Positions 1 through 7,643 of a stretch of DNA of 10,055 nucleotides are shown here, in pieces; the first letter of the stretch is position 1; every line of letters begins with the position of its first letter. A model generated the notes under the pieces. It was given only the letters and a program-made list of their open reading frames with translations, made no database searches and had not been told where the DNA came from. This DNA is from Lachnospiraceae bacterium (GTDB taxonomy: Bacteria; Bacillota; Clostridia; Lachnospirales; Lachnospiraceae). The translations under genes and the position numbers were made by a program. Location of the stretch: NCBI GenBank assembly GCA_900755865.1, contig CAAEHZ010000455.1:1-10055 (forward strand), given 5' to 3'.

Positions 1-1
1 A

Positions 2-919
2 AGCTTTGATGAAATGACGAATCTTTCCAAAGCCTTTCGGGAAAAACTGAAGGAAGAATATACTTATACGGCGCTGCAGGCGGTTCAGGTGCAGGAGTCT
101 AAGCTGGACGGAACGAAAAAGTTTCTGTTTGAGTTAGAGGACGGCAATGTGGTGGAAAGTGTCTGGATGCAGTATAAGCATGGAAACAGCGTATGTATTT
201 CCTCTCAGGTGGGCTGCCGGATGGGGTGCAGATTCTGCGCTTCCACGCTGGATGGTCTGGAGAGAAATCTCCGCCCCTCGGAAATGCTGGACCAGATTTA
301 TGCGATTCAGCTCCTGACAGGGGAGCGGGTTTCCAATGTGGTAGTGATGGGAACCGGGGAACCCATGGATAATTACGATAATCTGCTCCGGTTTTTACAG
401 CTTCTGACGGATGAAAACGGTTTGAATATCAGCCAGAGGAATGTGACGGTGTCTACCTGCGGCATTGTGCCGAAAATGCGGCAGCTTGCCGGGGAACAGT
501 TACAGATTACCCTGGCGCTGTCCCTTCATGCGGCAACGGATGAAAAGCGGCGGGAGCTGATGCCCATTGCAAACCGGTATACCATACAGGAGCTGATGGA
601 GGCATGCGCCTATTATTTTGAAAAGACGGGGCGGCGGATTACCTTTGAGTACAGTCTGGTGGGCGGTGTCAATGATACGGATGAGGATGCCGGAAGGCTT
701 TCCGCACTGGCAAAGCCCCTAAACTGTCATATCAATTTGATTCCGGTAAATCCTATCAGGGAAAGGGATTATGTGCAGTCAGAGGCGGGCAGAGTACGGG
801 CATTTCAGGAGAAACTGACGAAAAACCATATCAATGCCACCGTGCGCAGGGAAATGGGCAGAGATATTGACGGCGCCTGTGGACAGCTCCGCCGGAAGCA
901 TATTCAGGAGATAGAATGA
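2..919 (+). CDS. rlmN: Dual-specificity 23S rRNA (A2503-C2)/tRNA (A37-C2) methyltransferase RlmN, 5' end cut off by the window
   Basis: A radical SAM enzyme that methylates carbon 2 of an adenine in 23S rRNA and in some tRNAs, supporting translational fidelity. The frame is open from base 2, and family members are about 345-350 residues, so the 5' end lies outside the window; the ATG at 14 is internal, not the true start. Numbering from that ATG, the 4Fe-4S motif CX3CX2C is C68, C72 and C75, and GTGEP in the SAM-binding region follows. Two catalytic cysteines known from E. coli RlmN (C118 and C355) match C61, seven residues before the cluster, and C289 in the DGACGQLRRK tail. E48 fits E. coli E105, a proposed base, at the same distance from the cysteine. 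The gene sits directly before the phosphatase-kinase-rsgA group, as in Bacillus subtilis (yloN-prpC-prkC-cpgA). It is RlmN rather than Cfr from the overall sequence and this context. Confidence 0.97.
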   Translation, partial: SFDEMTNLSKAFREKLKEEYTYTALQAVQVQESKLDGTKKFLFELEDGNVVESVWMQYKHGNSVCISSQVGCRMGCRFCASTLDGLERNLRPSEMLDQIYAIQLLTGERVSNVVVMGTGEPMDNYDNLLRFLQLLTDENGLNISQRNVTVSTCGIVPKMRQLAGEQLQITLALSLHAATDEKRRELMPIANRYTIQELMEACAYYFEKTGRRITFEYSLVGGVNDTDEDAGRLSALAKPLNCHINLIPVNPIRERDYVQSEAGRVRAFQEKLTKNHINATVRREMGRDIDGACGQLRRKHIQEIE

Positions 920-955
920 ACCGCTACAGGTGAAAAAGCGGGATACGTGTAAACG

Positions 956-984
956 TGGACAGAATGGAAATGGTGTGATACAAT
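956..984 (+). promoter_or_regulatory. Likely sigma-A promoter for the phosphatase-kinase-rsgA operon
   Basis: A -35 box TGGACA (956-961, five of six consensus bases) is followed by a 17-bp spacer and a -10 box TACAAT (979-984, five of six). A TG at 976-977 makes it an extended -10. Transcription should start near 991, leaving a leader of about 50 bases before the GTG at 1041. It lies in the only sizeable gap (920-1040) between rlmN and the phosphatase gene. Read-through from rlmN is also possible, since no terminator is visible in the gap. Confidence 0.6.
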
Positions 985-1025
985 AATCTGTGCGTCTGCT
1001 GAACCGAAAAGGCGGGCGGGACATT

Positions 1026-1043
1026 GGAGGAACGAAAAACGTG
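1026..1043 (+). promoter_or_regulatory. Ribosome binding site that decides the GTG start of the phosphatase
   Basis: GGAGG at 1026-1030, then ten bases to GTG 1041. The alternative in-frame GTG at 990 has no Shine-Dalgarno-like sequence upstream, and its extra 17 residues do not look like part of the PP2C fold. Confidence 0.75.
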
Positions 1044-1772
1044 TTAAAGACGTTTTCTAAGACGGATATTGGTAAAAAAAGAAATCTGAATCAGGATGCA
1101 GTCTATACATCAGAGCGCCCGGTGGGAAAGCTGCCGAATTTGTTTCTGGTGGCTGACGGCATGGGCGGACATAATGCAGGGGATTATGCTTCCAGAAGAG
1201 CCGTGGAAACGATTGTGGAACATATTGAGGGGGCAACGGAGGAAAATCCGGCGGAGATACTCGGCAATGCCATTGCGGCTGCGAACACAAGGGTACGCAG
1301 GGAGGCAGAGGAAAATCCGGAACGGAAGGGAATGGGAACCACCGTTGTCGCGGCGTGCTGTGATGGAAAAGCCCTTCATGTGGCAAATGTGGGGGACAGC
1401 AGACTGTATGTGATTGGAAAGAAGAAAATCCGCCAGATTACCAGGGACCATTCCTGGGTAGAGGAGATGGTCAGAAGGGGTGGACTGGACAGAGAAGCGG
1501 CAAAAACCCACCCGGACAAGAATATTATTACCCGGGCGGTTGGCGCAGAGGATACGGTCAGGACGGATTTTTTTTCGGTTGAACTGGACGAGGACGATTT
1601 GGTGTTGATGTGTACGGACGGTTTGACAAATATGCTGGAGGATGATGAAATACTGAATGTGGTGGAAAGCGCCAGAGATATTGTGGAAATGGCAGAAAGT
1701 CTGGTGAACGCTGCGAATGAAAAGGGCGGAAGGGACAATATCAGTGTGATTCTGATAGCGCCTCTTGCCTGA
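1041..1772 (+). CDS. prpC: PP2C-family (PPM) serine/threonine protein phosphatase, PrpC/Stp type
   Basis: A cytosolic metal-dependent phosphatase of 243 residues, typical of bacterial stand-alone PP2C enzymes. It should remove phosphates from the neighbouring PASTA kinase and its substrates. Family motifs appear in order: RNLNQD (14-19), the metal-binding VADGMGGH with D39 and G40, GMGTT, VANVGDSR, TRDHSW, CTDGL with D193, and GGRDNIS with D232. The Asp residues supply the two-metal centre. I chose GTG 1041 because GGAGG lies at 1026-1030, ten bases upstream, and the protein then begins just before the conserved D-x-G-x-x-R-x-x-N-Q-D region. A longer reading from GTG 990 has no ribosome binding site and would begin at the predicted transcription start. 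It is followed 38 bases later by the kinase gene, the standard pairing in Firmicutes. Confidence 0.95.
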   Translation: MLKTFSKTDIGKKRNLNQDAVYTSERPVGKLPNLFLVADGMGGHNAGDYASRRAVETIVEHIEGATEENPAEILGNAIAAANTRVRREAEENPERKGMGTTVVAACCDGKALHVANVGDSRLYVIGKKKIRQITRDHSWVEEMVRRGGLDREAAKTHPDKNIITRAVGAEDTVRTDFFSVELDEDDLVLMCTDGLTNMLEDDEILNVVESARDIVEMAESLVNAANEKGGRDNISVILIAPLA

Positions 1773-1810
1773 CAGGAATCCGGCATAATTTATGATAATG
1801 GAGAACATTT

Positions 1811-3931
1811 ATGGTAAAAATTGGAATGATGATAGGCAACCGGTATGAGATACTGGAAAAAATCGGTACCGGCGGAATGTCAGATGTATATAAGGCGAAG
1901 TGTCATAAGCTCAACCGTTTTGTGGCAATCAAGGTGCTGAAACAGGAATTCAGCGAGAACGCAAACTTTGTTTCAAAGTTCCGGATAGAGGCGCAGGCGG
2001 CAGCAGGACTGATGCATCCAAATATTGTCAATGTATACGATGTCGGTGAGGAAAACGGCATTTATTATATTGTCATGGAACTGGTGGAAGGGATTACCCT
2101 GAAAAAATATATTGAAAAAAAGGCGCGCCTTTCCTATAAGGAGGCTGTCAGCATTGCAATTCAGGTCAGCATGGGAATCGAGGCTGCCCATAACAATCAT
2201 ATTATCCACCGGGACATCAAACCCCAGAATATCATTATTTCCAAGGACGGCAAGGTAAAGGTAACGGATTTCGGTATTGCAAAGGCAGCGACCAGCAATA
2301 CCATTACCTCTAACGTAATGGGAAGTGTACATTATACTTCCCCGGAGCAGGCGAGGGGCGGCTACAGCGATGAAAAGAGCGATATTTATTCTCTGGGAAT
2401 TACGCTTTTTGAAATGCTGACAGGCAGGGTGCCCTTTAACGGGGAAACAACAGTTGCCATCGCCATCAAGCATATTCAGGAGGAACTGCCCTCACCCAAG
2501 GAATTTGTACCGGAAATTCCCACCTCTGTGGAGAGTATTGTCATAAAGTGCTGCCAGAAGTCTCCGGAAAGACGGTATCAGAGCATGCATGAGCTAATCG
2601 GGGATTTAAAGCAGGCCCTGGTGAATCCGGATGAGGATTTTGTAGTGCAGAATGACCCGGATATGGAAGGCTCTACCCGGATGATTACGGAAAAGGATAT
2701 GGAGCAGATTAAGCGGAGAACCGCTTATCAGCCTGCCAGAGAGTCAGCCCCCAGGGAAGATACCATGCGGCTCCGCACAGATACAGAGGCGATGTACGAG
2801 AATGAGGGGGAAGAGGAAGAAGAGGACTATGACTATAATCCCCGGATGGAACGGGTGACAACTTTGCTGGCAATTGCGGCGGGAGTTGTGATTGTAGTCA
2901 TTGTGATTATACTTGCCCTGAAGGTGTTCGGCGGAATGGGCGGAAGTGACAGCGGAGAATCCAAAAGCCCTATTGTGACGGAGGAAAGCAGCACATCAGG
3001 CAGCAGTGAACAGGTGGAAACGGTACTGATGCCGGATGTAAAGGGGAAAAATGTGGAGGATGCCAGAAATACACTGGTAGAGCTTGGCATCCGGACGGAA
3101 GTAACCTATGAGGAATCCGATACCATTGATGCAGGTGTGGTAATCGACACGGATGTGGAAGTGGGAACGGAAATTAAGACAGGAAGCACGGTGACACTGA
3201 CTGCCAGCGCGGGACCTCAGGGGATTGAAGTACCCCAGACCGTGGGAAGCACCTATGCGGAGGCGGAAAGCAGCCTTGTATCCCTTGGCTTTTTGGTAAC
3301 GAAGATGGAAGCCTATTCCGAGGATGTGGAGGCAGGGATTGTAGCGGCACAGATGCCGGTTGCAGGAAACAAGGTGCCGAAGGGAACCAACATTACTGTG
3401 ACAGTCAGCCTCGGAAAGGAAGAGGCAAAGGTGAGAGTGCCGGATTTGATGGGAATTTCCGAGGAAGAAGCGACAATCAAGGCAATCGAAGCAGGTCTGG
3501 AAATCGGCAGTGTAGCCTATGTATACAATGGAGATTATGAGGCGGGACAGGTCTGCTATCAGAGTTATTCCTACGGCTCCTGGGTAGAGCCGGAAACAAA
3601 GCTGGATATTAAGGTCAGTCAGGGGGCACAGCCTGTCACTTATAAGTGTAATACCAGTATTTCCGCGCCGACCACGGCAGAGGCACCGGATTACAGCGGC
3701 GGTACGGTAAAACTGAAGCTGGTGGCGGACGATGGAACGGTGATTACGGAAACAGAAACCGCTACTTTCCCTCAGTCTGTCAATGCCCACGGCTTAAGCT
3801 CCTCCGGTGGAACACTGACCTTAACCTATACAGTAACCACGCAGCCCACAACGGCAGCGGATGGAACTGCCATAGCGGGAACAACGGAAGAAAAAACAGT
3901 GACAAGAAGAATTGAATTTACGGTGGAATAA
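1811..3931 (+). CDS. prkC: PASTA-domain transmembrane serine/threonine protein kinase (PrkC/Stk family)
   Basis: A 706-residue Hanks-type kinase with an inner catalytic domain and an outer sensor. The kinase domain (about 11-270) has the glycine loop IGTGGMSDVY (18-27), K41 in VAIK, E60 as the likely alpha-C glutamate, HRDIKPQN with D135, DFG with D153, and an activation segment rich in Thr/Ser ending at TSPEQ (176-180). A Thr/Ser-rich and acidic linker (271-349, with a run of Glu at 334-338) leads to one membrane helix (about 350-372). Three PASTA repeats follow (about 404-468, 471-535, 539-604); in this family they bind muropeptides or lipid II. A last beta-rich, Thr-rich segment (605-706) is not PASTA. 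The start ATG has GGAGA at 1800-1804, six bases upstream. The upstream phosphatase and downstream rsgA suggest control of wall synthesis, growth and ribosome assembly. Confidence 0.96.
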   Translation: MVKIGMMIGNRYEILEKIGTGGMSDVYKAKCHKLNRFVAIKVLKQEFSENANFVSKFRIEAQAAAGLMHPNIVNVYDVGEENGIYYIVMELVEGITLKKYIEKKARLSYKEAVSIAIQVSMGIEAAHNNHIIHRDIKPQNIIISKDGKVKVTDFGIAKAATSNTITSNVMGSVHYTSPEQARGGYSDEKSDIYSLGITLFEMLTGRVPFNGETTVAIAIKHIQEELPSPKEFVPEIPTSVESIVIKCCQKSPERRYQSMHELIGDLKQALVNPDEDFVVQNDPDMEGSTRMITEKDMEQIKRRTAYQPARESAPREDTMRLRTDTEAMYENEGEEEEEDYDYNPRMERVTTLLAIAAGVVIVVIVIILALKVFGGMGGSDSGESKSPIVTEESSTSGSSEQVETVLMPDVKGKNVEDARNTLVELGIRTEVTYEESDTIDAGVVIDTDVEVGTEIKTGSTVTLTASAGPQGIEVPQTVGSTYAEAESSLVSLGFLVTKMEAYSEDVEAGIVAAQMPVAGNKVPKGTNITVTVSLGKEEAKVRVPDLMGISEEEATIKAIEAGLEIGSVAYVYNGDYEAGQVCYQSYSYGSWVEPETKLDIKVSQGAQPVTYKCNTSISAPTTAEAPDYSGGTVKLKLVADDGTVITETETATFPQSVNAHGLSSSGGTLTLTYTVTTQPTTAADGTAIAGTTEEKTVTRRIEFTVE

Positions 3932-4821
3932 TGCAGGGAAAAATAGTCAAGGGAATAGCGGGCTTTTATTATGTGCATGCCCATGATGAGGCAGGAGAAG
4001 CCGGAATATACGAATGTAAGGCAAAGGGTGTTTTCAGAAAGGACAAAAGAAAACCCCTTGTGGGGGATGATGTGGAGCTGGATGTACTGGATGCGGGGAA
4101 GCATCTGGGAAATATCAGAAGCCTGCTTCCGAGGAGAAGCGAGCTGATTCGTCCGGCAGTGGCAAATGTGGACCAGGCACTGGTGATTTTTGCCATTGTA
4201 AAGCCGAAGCCTAATTTTAATCTGCTGGACAGATTCCTTATCATGATGGAGCAGCAGAACCTTCCCTGTATTATCTGCCTGAACAAGCTGGATATGGATG
4301 AAGCGGGAGAAGGGGAAGAATACGCCCGGATTTATCAAAGCTGTGGATATCAGACGGTTCTGGTCAGCGCCAGAGAACAGACCGGAGTAGAGCAGCTAAA
4401 AGGACTTCTGGCGGGAAAGACGACCACGGTAGCGGGTCCGAGCGGTGTGGGAAAATCCTCTCTGGTCAACTGTCTGCAGACCGGTGTGGTAATGGAAACC
4501 GGACAGATTAGCGAAAAGATTGAACGGGGAAAGCATACCACAAGACATTCCGAGATGATTGCCGTCGGGGAGGATACCTATATTCTGGATACACCCGGCT
4601 TCAGTTCCCTCGAACTGTTTGATATGGAGAAGGAAGAACTGGCATCCTATTATCCGGAATTTGTGCCGGAGGAAAAGTATTGCCGCTTTGGAGGCTGTTC
4701 CCATGTCCATGAGCCGGTCTGCGGTGTCCGGGAGGCAGTGGCAGAGGGAAGAATCAGTAAAATGCGGTATGAAAATTACTGCCTGCTGTACGAAGAACTG
4801 AAGAAAAAGAAAAAATTCTAA
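3931..4821 (+). CDS. rsgA: Ribosome small subunit-dependent GTPase RsgA (CpgA/YjeQ)
   Basis: A 296-residue circularly permuted GTPase that helps late maturation of the 30S subunit. An N-terminal OB-fold region (about 1-65) precedes the GTPase domain, whose motifs come in permuted order: G4 NKLD (118-121), G5 SA (146-147), G1 GPSGVGKSS (169-177), G2 around KHTTRH (201-206), then G3 DTPG (220-223). The C-terminal zinc site is C-x4-C-x-H-x5-C with C251, C256, H258 and C264. The length is normal. The kinase stop and this start overlap as TAATG, sharing base 3931, and the only ribosome binding site is a weak GGTGGA at 3922-3927 placed close to the ATG, so translation is probably coupled to the kinase. 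In B. subtilis the homologue CpgA is a PrkC substrate, which fits the arrangement. Confidence 0.96.
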   Translation: MQGKIVKGIAGFYYVHAHDEAGEAGIYECKAKGVFRKDKRKPLVGDDVELDVLDAGKHLGNIRSLLPRRSELIRPAVANVDQALVIFAIVKPKPNFNLLDRFLIMMEQQNLPCIICLNKLDMDEAGEGEEYARIYQSCGYQTVLVSAREQTGVEQLKGLLAGKTTTVAGPSGVGKSSLVNCLQTGVVMETGQISEKIERGKHTTRHSEMIAVGEDTYILDTPGFSSLELFDMEKEELASYYPEFVPEEKYCRFGGCSHVHEPVCGVREAVAEGRISKMRYENYCLLYEELKKKKKF

Positions 4822-4848
4822 AAATTGTTAAATTTTGGAAAAGAAAAC

Positions 4849-4886
4849 ATCCCGTAAGGTCGGAAGACTTTATGGGATTTTTATTT
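4849..4886 (+). terminator. Rho-independent terminator after rsgA
   Basis: A 13-bp stem pairs 4849-4861 with 4866-4878, fully paired if two G-U wobbles are allowed, closed by a GGAA loop (4862-4865) and followed by TTTTTATTT (4878-4886). It lies 27 bases after the rsgA stop and ends the phosphatase-kinase-rsgA operon. Confidence 0.9.
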
Positions 4887-4913
4887 GAAGCAGGAGCGGA
4901 AATGTGGGATAAT
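4885..4913 (+). promoter_or_regulatory. Likely sigma-A promoter for ftsH
   Basis: TTGAAG (4885-4890, four of six consensus bases), a 17-bp spacer, then GATAAT (4908-4913, five of six), with an extended -10 TG at 4905-4906. Transcription would start near 4920, giving a leader of about 130 bases before ftsH. The -35 box begins within the T-run of the preceding terminator. No CIRCE or CtsR heat-shock operator is seen in the gap. Confidence 0.45.
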
Positions 4914-4996
4914 AATATAAAAGATAATTCTTTTACAAACCATCAAGTGGTAGGAGAACAATAACAATCTACAGTATCGCCAATAGTATAGCATAC

Positions 4997-5014
4997 AGAC
5001 CCTGGAGAGGGTCT
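4997..5014 (+). other. Small perfect hairpin in the ftsH leader
   Basis: A 7-bp inverted repeat, AGACCCT (4997-5003) and AGGGTCT (5008-5014), encloses a GGAG loop (5004-5007). No T-run follows, so it is not an ordinary terminator. It lies 26 bases upstream of the ftsH ribosome binding site (GGGGAGG, 5041-5047). It could stabilise the messenger or be a protein-binding site; its role is unknown. Confidence 0.5.
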
Positions 5015-5053
5015 ATAAACACTACTACTTTATAATACGAGGGGAGGAAGACT

Positions 5054-6883
5054 ATGAAGGAAGTAAAATCGCCCCACAAACCATTACTTTACTACTATGG
5101 TATTGCCATAGTGGCAATTTTCATATTTAATATGGTAGTGGCGCCGCTTCTGGTGAGCAGACAGGTGCAGGAAGTGGATTATGGCACTTTTATGAAAATG
5201 ATTGAAGAGAAGAACATCGGCAGTGTGGAAATCGATGACTCGGAAATTATTTTTACGGATAAGGACAACAGCCAGATTTATAAGACCGGAGAAATGGATG
5301 ACCCGACCCTTACCCAGAGGCTGTATGAGTCGGGAGCGCAGTTTACTCGGAATATTGAGCAGGGAACATCCCCTCTGCTAAACTTCTTTTTGACGGTGAT
5401 TCTGCCGATTCTGATTTTTGTGGGACTGGGGCAGTATATGAGTAAAAAGCTGATGTCCCAGGCGGGAGGTCCTAATGCCATGGCATTCGGTATGGGAAAG
5501 AGTAATGCCAAGGTGTATGTGCCTTCTACGGACGGTATCCGTTTTTCTGATGTGGCAGGTGAGGACGAGGCGAAGGAAAATCTGGCAGAGATTGTAGATT
5601 ATCTGCATAATCCCCAAAAATATACGGATGTGGGCGCTTCCATGCCGAAAGGGGTATTGCTGGTAGGCCCTCCCGGAACCGGAAAGACCATGCTGGCGAA
5701 GGCGGTTGCCGGTGAAGCGGGCGTTCCCTTCTTCTCCATGTCCGGCTCTGAATTTGTGGAAATGTTTGTCGGCATGGGCGCATCCAAGGTGCGGGATTTG
5801 TTCAAGCAGGCAAAGGAAAAGGCACCCTGTATTGTATTTATTGATGAGATTGATGCAATCGGTAAGAAACGTGACGGACAGATTGGCGGAAATGATGAGA
5901 GAGAACAGACCTTAAACCAGCTTCTGACAGAGATGGATGGTTTTGAGGGGAACAACGGCGTCATTATTCTGGCGGCAACCAACCGTCCGGAATCCCTTGA
6001 CCCGGCGCTGACCAGACCCGGCAGATTTGACAGGCGTGTGCCGGTGGAACTTCCCGACCTTGCGGGACGGGAGGCAATTTTAAAGGTGCATGCCAGAAAA
6101 ATCAAGGCATCTGACAATGTGGATTTCCATACGATTGCCCGTATGGCAGCGGGAACCTCCGGTGCCGAGCTTGCCAACATTATCAATGAGGCGGCGCTCC
6201 GGGCTGTGCGGAGCGGACGGAGTGTGGTAGAGCAGGCGGATTTGGAAGAAAGTATCGAGGTTGTTATCGCCGGATATCAGAAAAAGAATGCCATTATGAC
6301 CGATGCGGAGAAAAAGGTTGTTTCCTATCACGAAATCGGACATGCTCTGGTGGCGGCGCTTCAGACGGCTTCGGCACCTGTCCAGAAGATTACCATTATT
6401 CCCCGTACCTCCGGGGCGCTGGGCTATACCATGCAGGTAGAGCAGAACGATAAGGTACTGATGACAAAGCAGGAGCTGGAAAACAAGATTGCAACCCTGA
6501 CCGGCGGACGGGCAGCGGAGGAGGTTGTTTTCGGTGAGGTGACTACCGGCGCTTCCAATGATATTGAACAGGCAACCAGGCTTGCAAGAGCCATGATTAC
6601 CCGGTATGGCATGACGGATGAATTTGATATGGTGGCAATGGAAACGGTGAACAATCAGTATCTGGGCGGAGATACTTCCTTAAGCTGTTCCGCAGATACC
6701 CAGAAGGAAATTGACAAAAAGGTAGTGGAGATTGTGAAAAAGCAGCATGAGAAGGCGAGAAAGCTGTTGATGGATCACAGGCAGAAGCTGGATGAACTGT
6801 CCGAATATCTTTACGAAAAGGAAACCATTACCGGCAGTGAATTTATGGCGATTCTGGAAGGAAAGGAAGGCGGAGAGGAATGA
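5054..6883 (+). CDS. ftsH: ATP-dependent zinc metalloprotease FtsH
   Basis: A 609-residue membrane-anchored AAA+ protease that forms hexamers and degrades misfolded membrane proteins and short-lived regulators. Two membrane helices (about 11-33 and 109-130) flank a small outer domain. The AAA+ domain has Walker A GPPGTGKT (205-212, K211), the pore motif MFVG (237-240), Walker B with D264 and E265, and the second region of homology with likely arginine fingers R321 and R324. The zinc site is HEIGH (H426, E427, H430), with D503 in GASNDIEQAT as the expected third ligand. HEAGH is commoner in the family; the change keeps HExxH intact. The start has a strong GGGGAGG six bases upstream (5041-5047). 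It is not beside tilS and hpt, its usual Firmicute neighbours, within this window, and is coupled instead to a DUF308 membrane protein. Confidence 0.97.
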   Translation: MKEVKSPHKPLLYYYGIAIVAIFIFNMVVAPLLVSRQVQEVDYGTFMKMIEEKNIGSVEIDDSEIIFTDKDNSQIYKTGEMDDPTLTQRLYESGAQFTRNIEQGTSPLLNFFLTVILPILIFVGLGQYMSKKLMSQAGGPNAMAFGMGKSNAKVYVPSTDGIRFSDVAGEDEAKENLAEIVDYLHNPQKYTDVGASMPKGVLLVGPPGTGKTMLAKAVAGEAGVPFFSMSGSEFVEMFVGMGASKVRDLFKQAKEKAPCIVFIDEIDAIGKKRDGQIGGNDEREQTLNQLLTEMDGFEGNNGVIILAATNRPESLDPALTRPGRFDRRVPVELPDLAGREAILKVHARKIKASDNVDFHTIARMAAGTSGAELANIINEAALRAVRSGRSVVEQADLEESIEVVIAGYQKKNAIMTDAEKKVVSYHEIGHALVAALQTASAPVQKITIIPRTSGALGYTMQVEQNDKVLMTKQELENKIATLTGGRAAEEVVFGEVTTGASNDIEQATRLARAMITRYGMTDEFDMVAMETVNNQYLGGDTSLSCSADTQKEIDKKVVEIVKKQHEKARKLLMDHRQKLDELSEYLYEKETITGSEFMAILEGKEGGEE

Positions 6884-7431
6884 GAAGAAGGTCTGGATTT
6901 GGCTGGAGCGAGCTGGTAGAGGGGCTTTTACTGGTGCTGCTCGGTATTTTCTCTTTTGTAAAGCCGGACAGTATGCTGACCGGAGTGGTTGTCATTTACG
7001 GTCTGATTGCGATTATAATGGGAATAGAGGATATTGTGGTTTATGTGCGGCTGGCGCGGTTTACAGGATTCGGTCCCATGCTGTCCCTGATTTCCGGCAT
7101 TTTAAGTGTCATGTGTGGAATTATGCTGCTGGCGAATCCTAATGTGGGAAAGTGGGCGCTTATCATCCTGCTTCCCGTCTGGTTCATCGCACACTGTATT
7201 TCCGGTCTGACCCGTGTAAACTTTATCAGGCTTGTTGGAAACAGCTTTTATTATTACTTCTCCCTGATATTGAATATTCTGGGGCTGGTTCTTGGTTTTA
7301 TTATGCTGTTCAGCCCTGCAATGTCCTTTTTAACTATCCGGGTTATCAGCTATATGGTGGCGGTTTACCTGATTCTGTTTGGAATAGAAAGTATTATTGC
7401 AGCATTTGCCCGCAGGAATACGGACTGGTAG
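6880..7431 (+). CDS. DUF308/HdeD-like six-helix membrane protein
   Basis: A 183-residue, very hydrophobic protein with six predicted membrane helices (about 11-27, 33-56, 67-85, 91-110, 124-144 and 150-176). The sequence reads as three repeated helix pairs, each with a proline turn between the helices (FVKPDS, LLANPN, LFSPAM), the layout of DUF308 proteins such as the E. coli acid-stress protein HdeD. There is no signal peptide or soluble domain. Its ATG overlaps the ftsH stop as ATGA (6880-6883), and its ribosome binding site (AGGAAGG at 6864-6870 or GGAG at 6872-6875) lies inside ftsH, so the two are co-transcribed and probably translationally coupled. A role with FtsH in membrane stress is an inference from this coupling; the biochemical function of the family is not established. 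Confidence 0.85.
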   Translation: MRRRSGFGWSELVEGLLLVLLGIFSFVKPDSMLTGVVVIYGLIAIIMGIEDIVVYVRLARFTGFGPMLSLISGILSVMCGIMLLANPNVGKWALIILLPVWFIAHCISGLTRVNFIRLVGNSFYYYFSLILNILGLVLGFIMLFSPAMSFLTIRVISYMVAVYLILFGIESIIAAFARRNTDW

Positions 7432-7520
7432 GATGATTGAAAAAATACGTTGAAAGCAGTGAAAGACCTGTGATTTGGTGGCAAAGCACCATAACGAAAC
7501 CAGTTTTTGAAAAATTATGG

Positions 7521-7564
7521 AGGGTATCCCTTAAGTCATATTGACTTTTTGGATACCCTTTTTT
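7521..7564 (+). terminator. Rho-independent terminator after the ftsH-DUF308 unit
   Basis: A 9-bp outer stem, AGGGTATCC (7521-7529) with GGATACCCT (7551-7559), is separated by a 3x3 internal loop from a 6-bp inner stem, AAGTCA (7533-7538) with TGACTT (7542-7547), closed by a TAT loop. TTTTTT (7559-7564) follows at once. It separates ftsH and its partner from the BlaI promoter 37 bases further on. The stretch 7432-7520 before it shows only a weak 5-bp hairpin (7476-7491) and no gene. Confidence 0.9.
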
Positions 7565-7600
7565 GTCTGAATAAAAAGGATATAACGTTCGGGTTCTTTC

Positions 7601-7629
7601 TTGACAAAGAGGTCTATTTGTAGTAGACT
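7601..7629 (+). promoter_or_regulatory. Promoter of the BlaI/M56 operon
   Basis: A perfect -35 box TTGACA (7601-7606), a 17-bp spacer and TAGACT (7624-7629, four of six consensus bases). The -10 box and most of the spacer are covered by the first operator palindrome, so a bound repressor would block polymerase. Transcription would start near 7636, with the second palindrome just downstream. Confidence 0.8.
7612..7628. promoter_or_regulatory. Putative BlaI-type operator 1
   Basis: A 17-bp palindrome, GTCTATTTGTAGTAGAC: arms GTCTA and TAGAC around seven bases. On the minus strand it contains TACTACA, the half-site known for staphylococcal BlaI/MecI operators. It overlaps the spacer and the -10 box. 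It begins within an 11-bp direct repeat, AAGAGGTCTAT (7607-7617), that recurs at operator 2. Confidence 0.75.
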
Positions 7630-7643
7630 AAAGAAAAGAAGAG

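Noticed and set aside
1..6. Window begins exactly with AAGCTT (a HindIII site)
   Set aside because: Most likely coincidence or a window boundary effect; rlmN coding sequence runs through it normally.
14..16. ATG 14 as the rlmN start
   Set aside because: The frame is open upstream to base 2 and the protein would lack roughly 45-50 N-terminal residues of the family; it is a window-edge truncation, not a short gene.
921..956. Weak inverted repeats CCGCT/AGCGG and ACGT-GTAA-ACGT after rlmN as a terminator
   Set aside because: Arms are only 4-5 bp, and no T-run follows.
990..1040. Longer N-terminus for the phosphatase from GTG 990
   Set aside because: No ribosome binding site, coincides with the predicted transcription start, and the extra 17 residues are not PP2C-like; GTG 1041 has GGAGG.
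5031..5036. Perfect TATAAT just before ftsH as its -10 box
   Set aside because: Transcription would begin inside the ribosome binding site (5041-5047), and no -35 box lies 16-18 bases upstream.
6326..6343. FtsH HEIGH in place of HEAGH as an inactivated protease
   Set aside because: HExxH and the third ligand D503 are kept; I recall this variant from related Lachnospiraceae FtsH proteins, so it is likely active.
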